From: Micropterix aruncella
Taxonomy: Eukaryota; Arthropoda; Insecta; Lepidoptera; Micropterigidae
Length of the DNA stretch: 64,000 nt
Direction: 5' to 3'
Assembly (NCBI GenBank): GCA_944548615.1
Contig: OX155978.1
Location: 8,796,519-8,860,518 of the forward strand
Part shown: positions 45,480 through 55,521 of the stretch, in pieces
Layout: the number at the start of each line of letters is the position of its first letter
How positions within the stretch are numbered: position 1 is the stretch's first letter
Position numbers and translations under genes: made by a program
Notes under the pieces: model-generated
The model's input: the letters and a program-made list of their open reading frames with translations, nothing else
Database searches by the model: none
What the model was told of the DNA's origin: nothing

Positions 45480-45850
45480 TTAATGGTAGTTGCTTAATTC
45501 TTCTGCTGTAAAACTCTTGTGGACAGGAACCAATGAATGCTTTGAAAGCGTTTTTCACTGACTCTTTAAAGTAGATTTTTTCCCTTGTAAAAAGTTATCT
45601 AAATTCTGAAAAAAAATATGACACTATTGGAGCAAGGTCTGGCAAGTACCTACGTTAGGTGACCAAGAATCTCCAGCCGCAACTCCTGCAACTTTTCGAC
45701 TGTTTGCAATGAAATATGTGGTTATGCGTTGTCATGCAGAAGCAGTGGCGATGAGCGATTGACCAGGCTCGCGAGCTTCTCCATCATTGTTTGCAGGTCT
45801 TAACAGTACACATTTACGGTAACTGTATAGCCAGACTTCAGGAAGCTGTA
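45480..45850 (-). pseudogene. mariner-type transposase fragment
   Basis: On the minus strand, LASLVNRSSPLLLHDNA is followed by a stop, then PHISLQTVEKLQELRLEILG. Further on is KESVKNAFKAFIGSCPQEFY. LLHDNA(R)PH is the second catalytic Asp block of mariner (DD34D) transposases, and FI...P-x-x-FY is the C-terminal block. Stops and frame changes are present. Confidence 0.75.
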
Positions 45851-45971
45851 ATAAAAAAACACCGGCATAAAATCTTTGATCGTTAAAAAAAAGTAACTTT
45901 TTATTTGCATTTACATTGCATTTTTCTCAAACAAAGGTTTTGAACATATTCACAATTTGCACAAACAAATA

Positions 45972-46727
45972 CTAATTCTTCAATTCTCCATGTATTCTAT
46001 CCAAGTGCCTCCTCAGACTTGACCTTAGTGTAAAGGCACGATCACAATCTCCACAGATGAATTTTCTCAGTTTTTGGTGAACCGTATCCGAATGCACTTT
46101 CAGGTGTTTCTTCTGAGTAAAGGAACGCTCACATTCTGCACAGACGTTTTTTTTTAGCTTCTGATGAATCGTTTCCAGATGCGTGTTTAAATTTCCCTAC
46201 TGTGTAAAGGAGCGTTCACATTCCGTACAGGAGAATTTCTTCACTTTTAAATGAATCGCCTCTGAGTGTCTGTTTAAATCGCGTTGATGGGCAAAGGATC
46301 GTTCACACTCGCCACAGACGTATTTCTTCAGTTTTAGATGAACCGCGTCCACGTGCTTCTTTAAATCGCTTTGGTTCAATGATACATAGCTACATTTATG
46401 ACAAACATAATTCTTCAATTTAAGATGAACACCGTCAGGATGCCTCCTCAAACTTGTCTTATCAGTAAACGCTTTGACACATACCGGACACTCAAAACAT
46501 TTTACCTTTCTCCGTCGTTTATTTCGGATATTTTGTTGTCTGCTGCCACTTGCGCCACTATTTGGTTCTGTTTTAATGAAGCAAGTCTCAACTTCGTAAA
46601 ACTCGACATTTCCTTTATCATTTGCAGTCAAATCTGCTAACGGAATATTTGAATTTGAATTATCAAAATCCACAGCCTCCGATTTAATGACGGCACTGAC
46701 GACATTCACATCAATATTTTGTTTCAT
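45972..46727 (-). pseudogene. C2H2 zinc-finger gene A, open except for one in-frame TAG
   Basis: The frame starts MKQNIDVNVVSAVIKSEAVD. The acidic N-terminal part has two IKxE motifs (IKSE, IKTE; possible SUMO sites). Six C2H2 fingers follow at about residues 79-247, among them YVCHKCSYVSLNQSDLKKH and YVCGECERSFAHQRDLNRH. In finger 4, codon 177 is TAG directly after FTQ (likely CAG or similar originally). The frame then continues open for two more fingers (NVCAECERSFTQKKHLKVH, FICGDCDRAFTLRSSLRRH) to a TAG at 45972. It is a single exon, on the minus strand, inside an intron of the sidestep-like gene, and shares 5' sequence with gene B. It could be a recent pseudogene, a readthrough case or a sequencing error. 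Confidence 0.8.
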
Positions 46728-47213
46728 CGTGATATTTTAATATTAGCACGTGCACTAACACTCTACTCACAAAACAGCAAGATGATGACAAGAGGCACTG
46801 ACAAAATATGATGTGTTGCCAGCTATATTTTAAATTATCCATTGTAAAGGTTTGTTTATTCATTGTATAGGTATAAACGTATTTATCCAAAGAGGTATTT
46901 AACCATTGTAAATTATCCATTATAGAGGTATGTATACCTAAAACGCACACATTTTCAACAAATTTGATGCTGCTTTATTGTTAAAGAAATTGTAAGAAAT
47001 TGCAAATTGCAATCCCATTTCCTACTTGTCGATTGTAGGTCCAAGCGCAAGCGTCAGATATTACACGATTTTTTATTGTCCGGTTTACCAAGATTTTCTT
47101 GACCGGACGGACATAAAGATAACCGGATTGTCCGGTCGAAAACCAGACATCTGGCAACGCACTTAGAAGAGGAGACGGAATAAGACCCATATAGGCATAA
47201 TTACATTCTCCAA
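46728..47213. other. Spacer between the two zinc-finger genes
   Basis: The first 40 bp upstream of gene A (CGTGATATTTTAATATTAGC...CACTAACAC) are nearly the same as upstream of gene B, so they belong to the duplicated unit and may hold the promoter. Beyond this only short direct and inverted AT repeats are seen. Confidence 0.5.
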
Positions 47214-47967
47214 TCACCTATGGTACTTTTTTATACTTGACTTTAGTATAAAAGCGCGTTCACATTCGCCACAAACAAAGCTCCTCACTTTTCGTTGAAT
47301 ATTATCTGAATGCACCTTCTGGGCAAATGATTGGCCGCATTCTGTACAAGGTACTTTCTTTAATTTGTTATGAATCCTGTCTTGGTGTAGCTTTAGATTT
47401 CTGGGCTGCGCAAAGAAGCGGTCACACTCTCCACAAACGTATTTCTTCAATTTTAAATGCACCGCGTCTACAGCAATGCTTCTTTAGATCGTTTTGTTTG
47501 GAAGTCACATAATTGCATTCTCGGCAAGAAACAGTATCAATATGTCTTTTCAAGCTCGTTTTGTCACATTTTTCTTTGTTATATCTTGCTCTCAGTAAAT
47601 CTCTTTCTCCGCTGCCACTTGTGCAACTATTTACTTCCGGTTTAATGAAGCGCGTCATCCCGTCGAAAAATTCCACTACACTTTCTTTGTTATCTGCATA
47701 GAAATTTACTTTGTCGGTATCAAATACTTTCGTTTTAATTGCGAGATTTTCAGTTTCGCTGGGTAAAAATGGGTTTCTGCTACCACTTGGGCCACTATTT
47801 CGCTTGGAGTCTCCTCCGAAAAATTCGACAATATTTCCTTTCTCTTCTTCAGCCAAATCGCTTTTTGCATCTGAACCTTCAGAAACGATTGCTTCCGTTG
47901 TAATACCGATGTTTTCTTCTATTTTAACTATGAATCTGCCTAAATTTCCGCCAATATTTCGATTCAT
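47214..47967 (-). pseudogene. C2H2 zinc-finger gene B, decayed paralog of A
   Basis: It starts MNRNIGGNLGRFIVKIEENI, homologous in layout to gene A: acidic region, then FIKPEVNSCTSGSG versus A's FIKTEPNSGASGSR. Finger 1 has an internal deletion (DKTSLKRHIDTVSCRECNYV). A 4-base insertion after LKKH near 47475 shifts the frame. The shifted frame continues HLKLKKYVCGECDRFFAQPR, then VPCTECGQSFAQ with another deletion, and FVCGECERAFILKSSIKKY. With three lesions it is a pseudogene. Its promoter region resembles that of A. Confidence 0.82.
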
Positions 47968-48049
47968 CGTGATATTTTAATATTAGCATGCGCACTAACA
48001 CACCCGAAATAGCAAGATTTAGACCACACTGACAGTTATAAGAAGTCAA

Positions 48050-48120
48050 GGATGGTCTCAATATCCGATATATCGAAAACATCGATGTTCGATGTTTTTT
48101 ACATCGATGGTGCCTTGTCG
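48050..48120. repeat. ATCGATG-rich left flank
   Basis: ATATATCGAAAACATCGATG, TTCGATGTTTTTTACATCGA and later GTCGATGTTT. Similar text at 49035-49135 (ATATCGATGTTTAGATGATC, CCATCGATGTTTGCG). The two clusters bracket the helicase fragment and may be ends of one element. Confidence 0.5.
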
Positions 48121-48359
48121 ATGTTTAAGTACCATGAGTCCCTCCGTCGCGTCGATATTTATCATATTATACCTATGCAATATGATTTCTTTTACTCTAT
48201 ATATACGAATAATATTGTATCGACATTGATATTTCTTGTCACTTTAAACGACGAATTTTGGAAATTAATTGATCAAACATCGCTATTTCCTATTTAATCA
48301 CTTGTTTTGACGTGACAACGTCTTATAATTCGATGGAGCCGGTTACACGCACGAAAAAA

Positions 48360-48700
48360 ACATGACTCATGCGGCGTTACCTCGCTCTGAGGCGTTCCTT
48401 TTTTGTTGGAGCCGGCTGGACGCAAACACGCAACGACTCAATGTTGTTAGTAAACATTACACTAACAAAAACTATAAAATGCAAACGAAAACAGTTTCCT
48501 TGCGTTCCTGCTTGTGCCATCACTATTCACAAGTCACAAGGTGGGACATTTGCTGTCATTGTTTATAAATACTCATCCAAGCAATGGCTGATGCAACCAT
48601 TCCATCAGTATTTTCTTATGACGTTGTCACGTTCATCTATCGTCAGTAAACCGACTTTACAGCAACCAATTTTTTGTTGTTTCATTTGTGACACCTATTT
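48360..48700 (+). pseudogene. PIF1/Helitron-type helicase fragment
   Basis: A 182-codon frame (48369-48917) contains RKQFPCVPACAITIHKSQGG followed by TFAVIVYKYSSK, then a degraded MTLSRSSIV. A-I-T-I-H-K-S-Q-G-x-T-F is the late motif of PIF1-family helicases, which Helitrons carry fused to Rep, and (V)ALSRV-like text follows in that family. Upstream Walker motifs are missing, so this is a C-terminal fragment. Confidence 0.65.
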
Positions 48701-49359
48701 TGAATTATACATAATATCACCGTGTTCATCTCTATTATTGATTTTACTAGAAAAAACCTATAGGGACTGTCAAAAAAACGAGTCTTACAAACGATGTTTT
48801 CGTCGTCTTAACCCTTTGGATGCCAACAATGCCTATAGGCATTTTGCGTCGTTTGACAGATCCACGCCTACCCTTTCGGCCGGCCCCCAAATATATTATA
48901 TAAATATACATTACTAACAAGATTAATTACAAGTTAACAAGAGGCAATTTATATATTGTTCGTATTTATTTACAAAATCGACAAAACTTACGGCGCAGTT
49001 TTAAGCGCGCGAAGGCTGTCTTTCGACCGGTTAAAAGACAATATCGATGTTTAGATGATCTAAATATCGATGATTTAGTCACGATATTTTCGACCATCGA
49101 TGTTTGCGTTACGATATTGGTGTCGATGTGTTTCTTTAATGACATATCTAGACAGTGTATGTGTTGCCAACATTCTTTAAAATATCGATTGTTGCGGTTG
49201 TAACCGTTATTGATTGTGTATGTAAACTACCATTTTTTCTTAAGAGGAATAGTGTTTGCCATCGCCTAATTATGCTTATAGTTTGCCAAAATATTTGTTA
49301 TTTTTGTAATGTTCATCTTATGTCATCATTTTTGTAATGTTCATCAGTGTCATAAAAAA
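48701..49359. other. Unassigned, second ATCGATG cluster
   Basis: No gene. 49035-49135 carries the right ATCGATG cluster. Confidence 0.4.
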
Positions 49360-49775
49360 CAAGCTATGTGGGTCCCCCATAGCATACTAGATTTACAGTA
49401 TACCAACCAGTAACTTTACTCTCGAGCTACAGGGCATTGCGAGAAGAGGGTGCGAAGAATGTGGGCAGAGAGGTACGCCCCGACGATCGCCTTTGGTTAG
49501 CATTACGCGCAGGTAAAGGCTGGTGAACTTTTCGAACGTTTGGATATCTGAGTGGGCCGAGTAGTGGGACATTCGTTGGCCATATCCGAGCCCTTAAACT
49601 CGTGACGTATTCGCTTCGATATCAATATTGTTCTAAGACAAACTACTGTCTGATACACTGTGCTAGAATAGACCGCGGGGGTACAAAGGTGGATTGTGAG
49701 TTAATGCGATAGCGAAATAGAAAGAGATGGCTGCATATGCCCCCCTCCCTCTATCCTTGTCTAGTCGCGCATGCT
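49360..49775 (+). repeat. Repeat with inverted partner at 52840-52945
   Basis: GTGGGTCCCCCATAGCATAC...AGA at the left, and GAATAGACCGCG...CCTCTATCCTTGTCTAGTCG, then CGCATG at the right, are found inverted at 52840-52945 with the middle deleted. The copies flank a LINE and an endonuclease relic. Confidence 0.6.
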
Positions 49776-51760
49776 GTTTTTAAAAAAGGTGATATACATA
49801 ATATGGAAAACTATCGTCCCATCTCTTTATTGGCCGAATTTTCTAAAGTCCTAGAAAAAATAATAGAAGTGAGGATACACGAGTTTTTAGAGAAAAATAA
49901 TATTTTAAGTAAGACACAATTTGGTTTTATAAAAAAGAAATCGACGCAACAGGCAATGTTGAAGTGTTGCAATCAATAAATATGTGTCTAAATATGAAAA
50001 GATATTCGGCTGCCATTTTTTGTGACCTGAGTCGATCTTTTGATTGCGTACAAACCGATCTTTTACTCGAAAAATTAGACTATTATGGCACCCGAGGTAC
50101 GGCAAATAATCTATTCAAGACTTATTTGGAAAACAGAATGCAAAAAGTCAAAATAACAAATTATGGCAGAGATCTAATCGAGTCCATAACAACTTCCGAA
50201 ATACTTACCGTCAATATTGGAGTACACCAAGGCTCAATTCTTGGACCATTGCTTTTCATTGATTACTTAAATGACCTGAGTTCAAATTTATCTAAATGTG
50301 AAGTCACCCAATTTGCAGACGATACTAGCGCTGTAGTTGAAGCTGACAACATTATTACGCTCACTGCCAATATCAATACATCTCTTGGTGAACTTGATGA
50401 TTGGTTCAATGCGAACAAGATGTCACTAAATATGTCTAAAATGGTTATTCTAAATTTTAATAACAAGACATCATCTCTAAAAGTTGAGTACCCGGCTAAA
50501 TCGCAGAATCAGTTAAATTCCTCGGGTTACTCCTGGATGAAAAGATGTCATGGACACCTAGAGCATGTTAAGTCTAAAATGTCGTCAGCCTGCTATGCTC
50601 TATTACGCATCAGGAGTTGTATGGAAAGAACTGAGGTGATGTCAGCCTATTATGCGCTAGTTGAATCTCACCTGCGCTATGGCATTCTTTTATGGGGTAC
50701 AGCAGCGCACATCAACGGTGTATTCACTCTCCAGAATAGAGCCATACGTGCGATAGTGGGTGTTGGTCCAAGGCAGTCATGTCGTGAACACTTCCAAAAA
50801 CTAAGGATATTGACCGTATATGCAATGTTTGCTCAAGAAGCTCTTTGCGAATTCTATTGCAATAAGAGCTCGGCAATATCTCATGAGGAAGTACATCGGC
50901 ATGACACCCGGAATAAAACCCATTACCTTCAACTAAATAGAACTAGAGTTGTCTACTACAACGGGCGAACCCGTCACCTCAGGAAATTTTACGATTAGTC
51001 GTTCTATCTCCCTGAAGTGAGCGCAGAAGACTTGGGCAAAACAGTCCACCGTCAAGCTCCGCCACATGCTCGTAAGAGGCCAATGCCTTAACTGCGAGAT
51101 AGCCAGGAGTGTTACCCAGCGGGTTTACACTCACGCCCTTACTTCCAATTGCGACCAGATTACTCCAGTTTCTCGATTGTTTACGAGTTTGAAGTCGCTT
51201 GCGCGGTCCTCGGCAGTGTATAGGTACCGAATCTATCGCGTACCACGGCATCCTTTGCCCGTCGTTTCAAGAGCAGTCGCCGTAAGGCGACTGCTCTTGA
51301 AACCCCCCACAACCACCCCCGCTCTATAGGAAACAGTACTGCTTCCAGACTCCCCCGACTGTTAATCAGAGTGCACAATCGATTGGCCTACGCCGCACGG
51401 TGCGCAGACCGTCCAGGATCGCCAGAAGGTTGATTCCTAGGGGAAACTAGCCCTAAGGCCAGAGTCCTACCCTGGCTCGCACTTCATGCGTGGAGGCCGC
51501 TGGATGGGTGTTGACCCGTGAGTGTGACCAACCCTGAAAAGAATGGGTCTTCGTGGCCAACCCAGCAAGGGCCCATTACCTTCAACCGATCATAGCACGT
51601 ACTGTTAAGTTCCAGATGACTAGTCGATACATAGGCCTCATTATTTTTAATAAATTGCCTGATAATAAATAAATACAAACGGAGCTGCCATGGAATTCAC
51701 CGACCGGAGTCGGGCCCATCATAATACTATTTTTTTTACACTTCTGGGGGGTGAGCAGTG
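49776..51760 (+). pseudogene. LINE RT to C terminus, split by retroposon copy B
   Basis: The frame begins FKKGDIHNMENYRPISLLAE. A frameshift near 49960 leads to VLQSINMCLNMKRYSAAIFC. Motif A is CDLSRSFD, motif B GVHQGSILGPLLF, motif C FADDT. Thumb and C terminus run to HDTRNKTHYLQ, where copy B (50934-51571) interrupts. After it PIIARTVKFQMTSRYIGLII and FNKLPD complete the protein. The 3' UTR (GAGCTGCCATGGAATTCACC) matches the LINE at 59300. Confidence 0.85.
50934..51571 (+). mobile_element. GC-rich poly(A)-less retroposon, copy B (about 638 bp)
   Basis: Flanked by the exact 15-bp duplication CCCATTACCTTCAAC (50919-50933 and 51572-51586). One copy of this stretch restores the LINE protein (HYLQPII). 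It starts with extra bases (TAAATAGAACTAG) before GTTGTCTACTACAACGGGCG and ends CCAACCCAGCAAGGG. Internal small deletions and one local inverted duplication (GCAGTCGCCGTAAGGCGACT) are present. Confidence 0.82.
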
Positions 51761-51823
51761 GATTCCGGACTTACGAACCGGCTGTGGTAGGTTTAGGACA
51801 GCTGTCTTGCCACATGTGAGCGT

Positions 51824-52267
51824 TCACCTTGCCACCCATTCACTCCCCCTTCGAAGCCATAGAATTTGAGATGCGCAAATCGCAGTTTTAGATAATTTTT
51901 CTAAGAAAGAGTTGATTATTTTTCTGGAAAGGCCAAGATCTTTAAAGAGGTGAAATAGAGATTTAGCTGGCAGGCCACGAGCGCCAACTTCCACCGCGTG
52001 AAGGTGAACAGTGAAGCCGTTCCGGGTTACGGCATTTGCAAGATCATGGTATTTATTTAATTTGTACTCGTGGTCTTTTGGGATATTTGATTCCCATGGA
52101 ACAGTTAATTCTACAATACGATCAAAAACATCGATATTTTCAAGAGATCCATCCGGGTGTATTCTCTTAAAATCAATATGTATGTGACATTTTAAAATAT
52201 TGCGAAAACAGTGTGGTACAAACCAATGTAATTTAATATATTCTCTTTTATTGTCAATTGTTTTCAT
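51824..52267 (-). pseudogene. Retroelement C-terminal domain, restriction-endonuclease-like (candidate)
   Basis: A 147-codon minus frame reads RIHPDGSLENIDVFDRIVEL, then TVPWESNIPKDHEYKLNKYH, HAVEVGARGLPAKSLFHLF and CASQILWLRRGSEWVAR, stop. The ELTVPWE...K-x-x-KY...VEVGxRG arrangement is seen at the C terminus of retroelement proteins and recalls PD-(D/E)xK nuclease folds such as those of R2/R4-type elements. The RT part is absent. The family call is tentative. Confidence 0.5.
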
Positions 52268-52329
52268 TAGAAACTGTCACTTTATAGCCTTTGTTTTTGT
52301 TAATTGGAAATTTTGGAGGAATGTTATAT

Positions 52330-52615
52330 GATTATAAATAGGATAGAAAACGAATTTACCGCGTGAAATTTGTAGGACCCGACGTTTCGGTGACGTTGCA
52401 GCCGCCGTTGTCTAGGGTAGACTAAAGAGCTGTCAGTCCGTTGTTTTGCGGGTAGGCCGCAAACCGCTGCCGCCACTGCGTAGGTTATAACGGTGGTGGG
52501 GGGCCGGGCTCGGAGCGCGGGAATTTTAACGTCGGGTCCTACAAATTTCACGCGGTAAATTCGTTTTCTATCCTATTTATAATGTCAAACAACCGCGATA
52601 GTCTTCGATTTTATG
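52330..52615. mobile_element. Two PLE 3' tails in inverted orientation
   Basis: A minus-strand tail (52330-52528: TTTATAAATAGGATAGAAAA...GGAGCGCGGGAATTTTAA) joins a + strand tail (52529-52615: CGTCGGGTCCTACAAATTTC...GATAGTCTTCGATTTTAT). The junction lies within the hammerhead-like block. Same family as 4500-6572. Confidence 0.82.
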
Positions 52616-52839
52616 TTATATGATCTTTGTTAAATTGGGTTTACTTTATATGACCTTCATTAAATTGAGTAACTAGATTAAGACTAATTTAATGACATTC
52701 TTAGACAACACTAATGGTTGTAATAGAAATAAATACTTCTTATCTTATCTTATCATCAAATAGCGCACATATTTTGGCGTCGAAGCGTTGCCATAGTGAT
52801 ATATTATAAGCATTGCCATAGTGATATATATATACGTGT
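52616..52839. other. AT-rich, with a TTATC short repeat
   Basis: CTTCTTATCTTATCTTATCA near 52735-52756 looks like a LINE tail. No coding was seen. Confidence 0.5.
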
Positions 52840-52945
52840 GTCCCGCGCATGCGCGACTAAACAAGGATAGAGGGGGGGGGGCATTTGCTAGTCTCAGGCT
52901 GGTCGCGTGGTCTATTCTATCTAGTATACTATGGGGTCACCGAGT
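52840..52945 (-). repeat. Inverted, shortened copy of the repeat at 49360-49775
   Basis: GCATGCGCGACTAAACAAGG and GGTCTATTCTATCTAGTATA, then CTATGGGGTCAC, correspond to the two ends of the 49360 repeat in reverse orientation. Confidence 0.6.
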
Positions 52946-53188
52946 GGCCGCCATGTAGGTTGTTTTTGTCGTTTTCGCGTTCGCTTTCACGAACCGTAAT
53001 TTTCGTGATTTCTATGATAATTTGTGATGTGCGCGATAAACGCACAAACAGCAAGGGCAAAATAGGCGTAATTAAAATTGTCGTTAGTCAAACAGGGTCG
53101 TTAAAATGTCCCAATAGAAATTTTGAACTCTGGCAGTTGATAGTGTTGCCAATATGTATATGTATATATATATTTTTTAAAATTTCAG

Positions 53189-53342
53189 AATGAAATAATA
53201 AAGCCTGGAGTCGGCGTCATCGTGTCTAACCAGAGCCTGGTCTTGCAGAAGGTCCCTAGGACGATGGCAGGCATGTACCTCTGTAAAGCCAAGAATCAGC
53301 TCGGCGAAGAGAGTAGCAACAAGTTATGGCTGGATGTTAAAT
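53189..53342 (+). CDS. Sidestep-family receptor, exon with Ig3 second half
   Basis: The acceptor is TTTTAAAATTTCAG and the donor GTACGT. It is read from phase 0 and leaves one base. The protein is NEIIKPGVGVIVSNQSLVLQ, then KVPRTMAGMYLCKAKNQLGE and ESSNKLWLDVK. GVIVSNQSLVLQ is a highly characteristic sidestep-family Ig3 motif, and the second Ig cysteine lies in MYLCKAKN. With the next exon it forms VKYAPQC, the Ig3-Ig4 junction. Confidence 0.93.
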
Positions 53343-53399
53343 GTACGTTTTCGTTATTGTAATATTTATTATTATTCCATAAATGGGACACGTAAGCAA

Positions 53400-53600
53400 A
53401 CCAAGTAAATCAAATAGACCATAGACAAATTTGGCGTGTTATATTTTTTCAAGAATCAGCCCCAGGAGGCGATTTATGAAACTAGGGGGATGATTCTTGA
53501 AATATTTCGCCTGTTTAATTAATCTATAGTCCATTTGATTTACATTGGCCAGAGACAAATTTAGCATGACAATTTTTTCCAGAACAGGCCTTCAGTCTGA
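53400..53600. repeat. Foldback MITE of a small family (second copy at 55275-55380)
   Basis: AGTAAATCAAATAGACCATA with TTTTTCAAGAATCA at the left and, inverted, TGATTCTTGAAATATTT with CCATTTGATTTACATTGG at the right. The copy near 55275 has the same phrases (GATTCTTGAAAATTTTAGCA, AATGTAAATCAAATTGACCA). Confidence 0.65.
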
Positions 53601-53699
53601 ATTATTAGGGTGCTAAATATGTCACTTTTATCACTCGGTTTGCGAAACCCTATTGTCGATTGCAAGCCATAATAAATCTAGTATGCCAGGTTTTTACAC

Positions 53700-54480
53700 T
53701 TGAAGTATGGGAACACCGTCAACCGCACAATCAGCATCTCCCTTGGACAATTTGGTTGCCATATTGGAATGCATAAAACTCCAAAGTCTACTTGAGAAAT
53801 CCTCATCTGCTCTGACAGCAGAGAAGCATTGGACGCTCTTGCTAAAGCCACCACAGAATCTTCTGTGGTCTGGGACTGTACGTAAGAGCTCAACAAATTG
53901 GGAAAAGCCAACAAAATCACCTTAATATGGACACTGGGCCATCAAGACCTACCCGGCAAGGAAGAGGCCGACAGACTGGCAACTGGGCATACTGGAATGC
54001 TCGGTGGAGCCAGTTGTTGGCGTCCCCTTCACTATATGTAAGAAAATCATCAGGGACTGCTTGGAGCAGCAACATCGGGCATCCTGAAAACAGAGCCAAG
54101 GATGTCGCCAGGTAAAGGCCATGATGGAGCAACCACTTCCAAAGAAAACCAAGGCCCTACTTGACATGAGCAAAAAGAACCTTAGAACCACTATCGGTCT
54201 CTTCACCGGAAACACGATCCTTAGAGCAGATCTATTCAACCTTGGCTTGACCGAGAGGAAGGACTGCCGAATACAGGGCGAAGAACCTGAAGACAGCATA
54301 CACATCGTTGGTCTCTGTCCAGGCCTTGCTGCAAAAAGACACAATGTACTGGGACCAGCCTTTCTCGAAACCCAGCGATCTGGCCAACTTGAAGGTCAGT
54401 GATCAGTATGGACTGGTAAGCAGTACTGGGCTTCTATTAGACCACTTACCCAAGCCCAAAGTGGGTAGTTACAAAAGATC
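53700..54480 (+). pseudogene. LINE with RNase H domain, 3' part
   Basis: In shifting frames it reads SDSREALDALAKATTESSVV (RNase H block with its Asp), then KITLIWTLGHQDLPGKEEAD. Next are KKTKALLDMSKKNLRTTIGL, GNTILRADLFNLGLTERKDC and EDSIHIVGLCPGLAAKRHNV. RNase H plus the Cys/His-containing tail is typical of I/R1-type LINE ORF2. Many stops show it is dead. Confidence 0.78.
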
Positions 54481-54489
54481 ATAAACGAA

Positions 54490-54679
54490 TGTTACACGCT
54501 CAATCTGGCATCAGTTCAGTCCGCGACTGGTCAGACTGACGGGAAACTGATCTTTTATTGCGTTGACTGATGGACTGAGCTGATAGATTTTCATACATTT
54601 TAATAATTTCTATCAGTCCATCAGTCTGGTCATGATCCAAGGTCGCGGACTGAACTGATGCCAGACTAAACGTGTAACA
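54490..54679. mobile_element. Foldback element with double hairpin
   Basis: The ends TGTTACACGCTCAATCTGGC and, inverted, TGTTACACGTTTAGTCTGGC run on into CATCAGTTCAGTCCGCGAC (about 38 bp in all). Inside is a second inverted pair (ACTGATGGACTGAGCTGATA and its partner TATCAGTCCATCAGT). The whole 190 bp can fold on itself. Target duplication not resolved. Confidence 0.75.
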
Positions 54680-54844
54680 CCCGTCTTATAGATCCAGGTG
54701 ATATCAACAGGTGGAAACAAGCCCCCCACTCCTTTTACTACTACTACTACTACATGGCAACATCGTATCTTTTGTCAATTATACCAACATAGAAGCACAA
54801 AAACAATAAAAATGTGTTTCTTCTCTGTTTTGACAATAAATCTT
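54680..54844. other. Short spacer with a (CTA)n run
   Basis: ACTACTACTACTACTACA near 54739-54756. Otherwise unassigned. Confidence 0.6.
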
Positions 54845-54962
54845 TAATTCACCATTGCTGTCATTATTTAGTGTGACCAAAATATTACCATAACTGGACA
54901 TTTCTGTGAAAGCTTTGTTACACTCAGCACATTGAAGTGCTTTCAATTTCAATTTAGTCTAA
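54845..54962 (-). pseudogene. C2H2 finger fragment
   Basis: On the minus strand TKLKLKALQCAECNKAFTEM is followed by SSYGNILVTLNNDSNGELKI. C-x-x-C and the finger spacing are present but the His pair is lost. TTTATTTTAG precedes it like an acceptor, so it may be a lone exon or a debris copy related to the genes at 46-48 kb. Confidence 0.45.
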
Positions 54963-55513
54963 AATAAATGTTTATTTTAGAACAATGAATGCTTTGGGTA
55001 ACAAGATACTAATCACAGTAACAAATATAACATAATTACTACAACATACAATTCAATTTACAAAATAAATTAGGTACAGGGTTTCAAGGTTGTCATAAAA
55101 AATATAGCGATTTCGGAGAGATTTTCAGCTATATTTGGCAGATTACAGAAATAAAACAGTTAAGAACTAAGAATAATTATATTAAATAATACCTAAAACG
55201 TAGTTCAAAATAATCAAATATTACATAGAAATGGCTATTTCACATGAAAATGAATGCTTTTTTTAAGTAGAGTTAGGATTGATTCTTGAAAATTTTAGCA
55301 TGCTAAATTTGTCTATGGCCAATGTAAATCAAATTGACCACAGACATATTTGACATACTACCTTTTTAAGAATCACCACATTTTTAGATCCCCAATTCAA
55401 GAATACGGCAACATACAAAACTTGTCAAAACCGTGTGGAAATAGACAAGAAATCAGCTGACGAACAGTGGCCATTTTATTATTCCAGCTGTCACTTTTAG
55501 CAGTAGACTCCGT
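54963..55513. other. AT-rich intron with a second foldback copy
   Basis: 55275-55380 carries the MITE related to 53400-53600. The remainder is unassigned. Confidence 0.5.
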
Positions 55514-55521
55514 ATTTCATG

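Noticed and set aside
54121..54402. 93-codon + frame as an independent gene
   Set aside because: It is the C-terminal part of the LINE at 53700-54480 (KKTKALLDMSKKNLRTTIGL), so it is transposon sequence.
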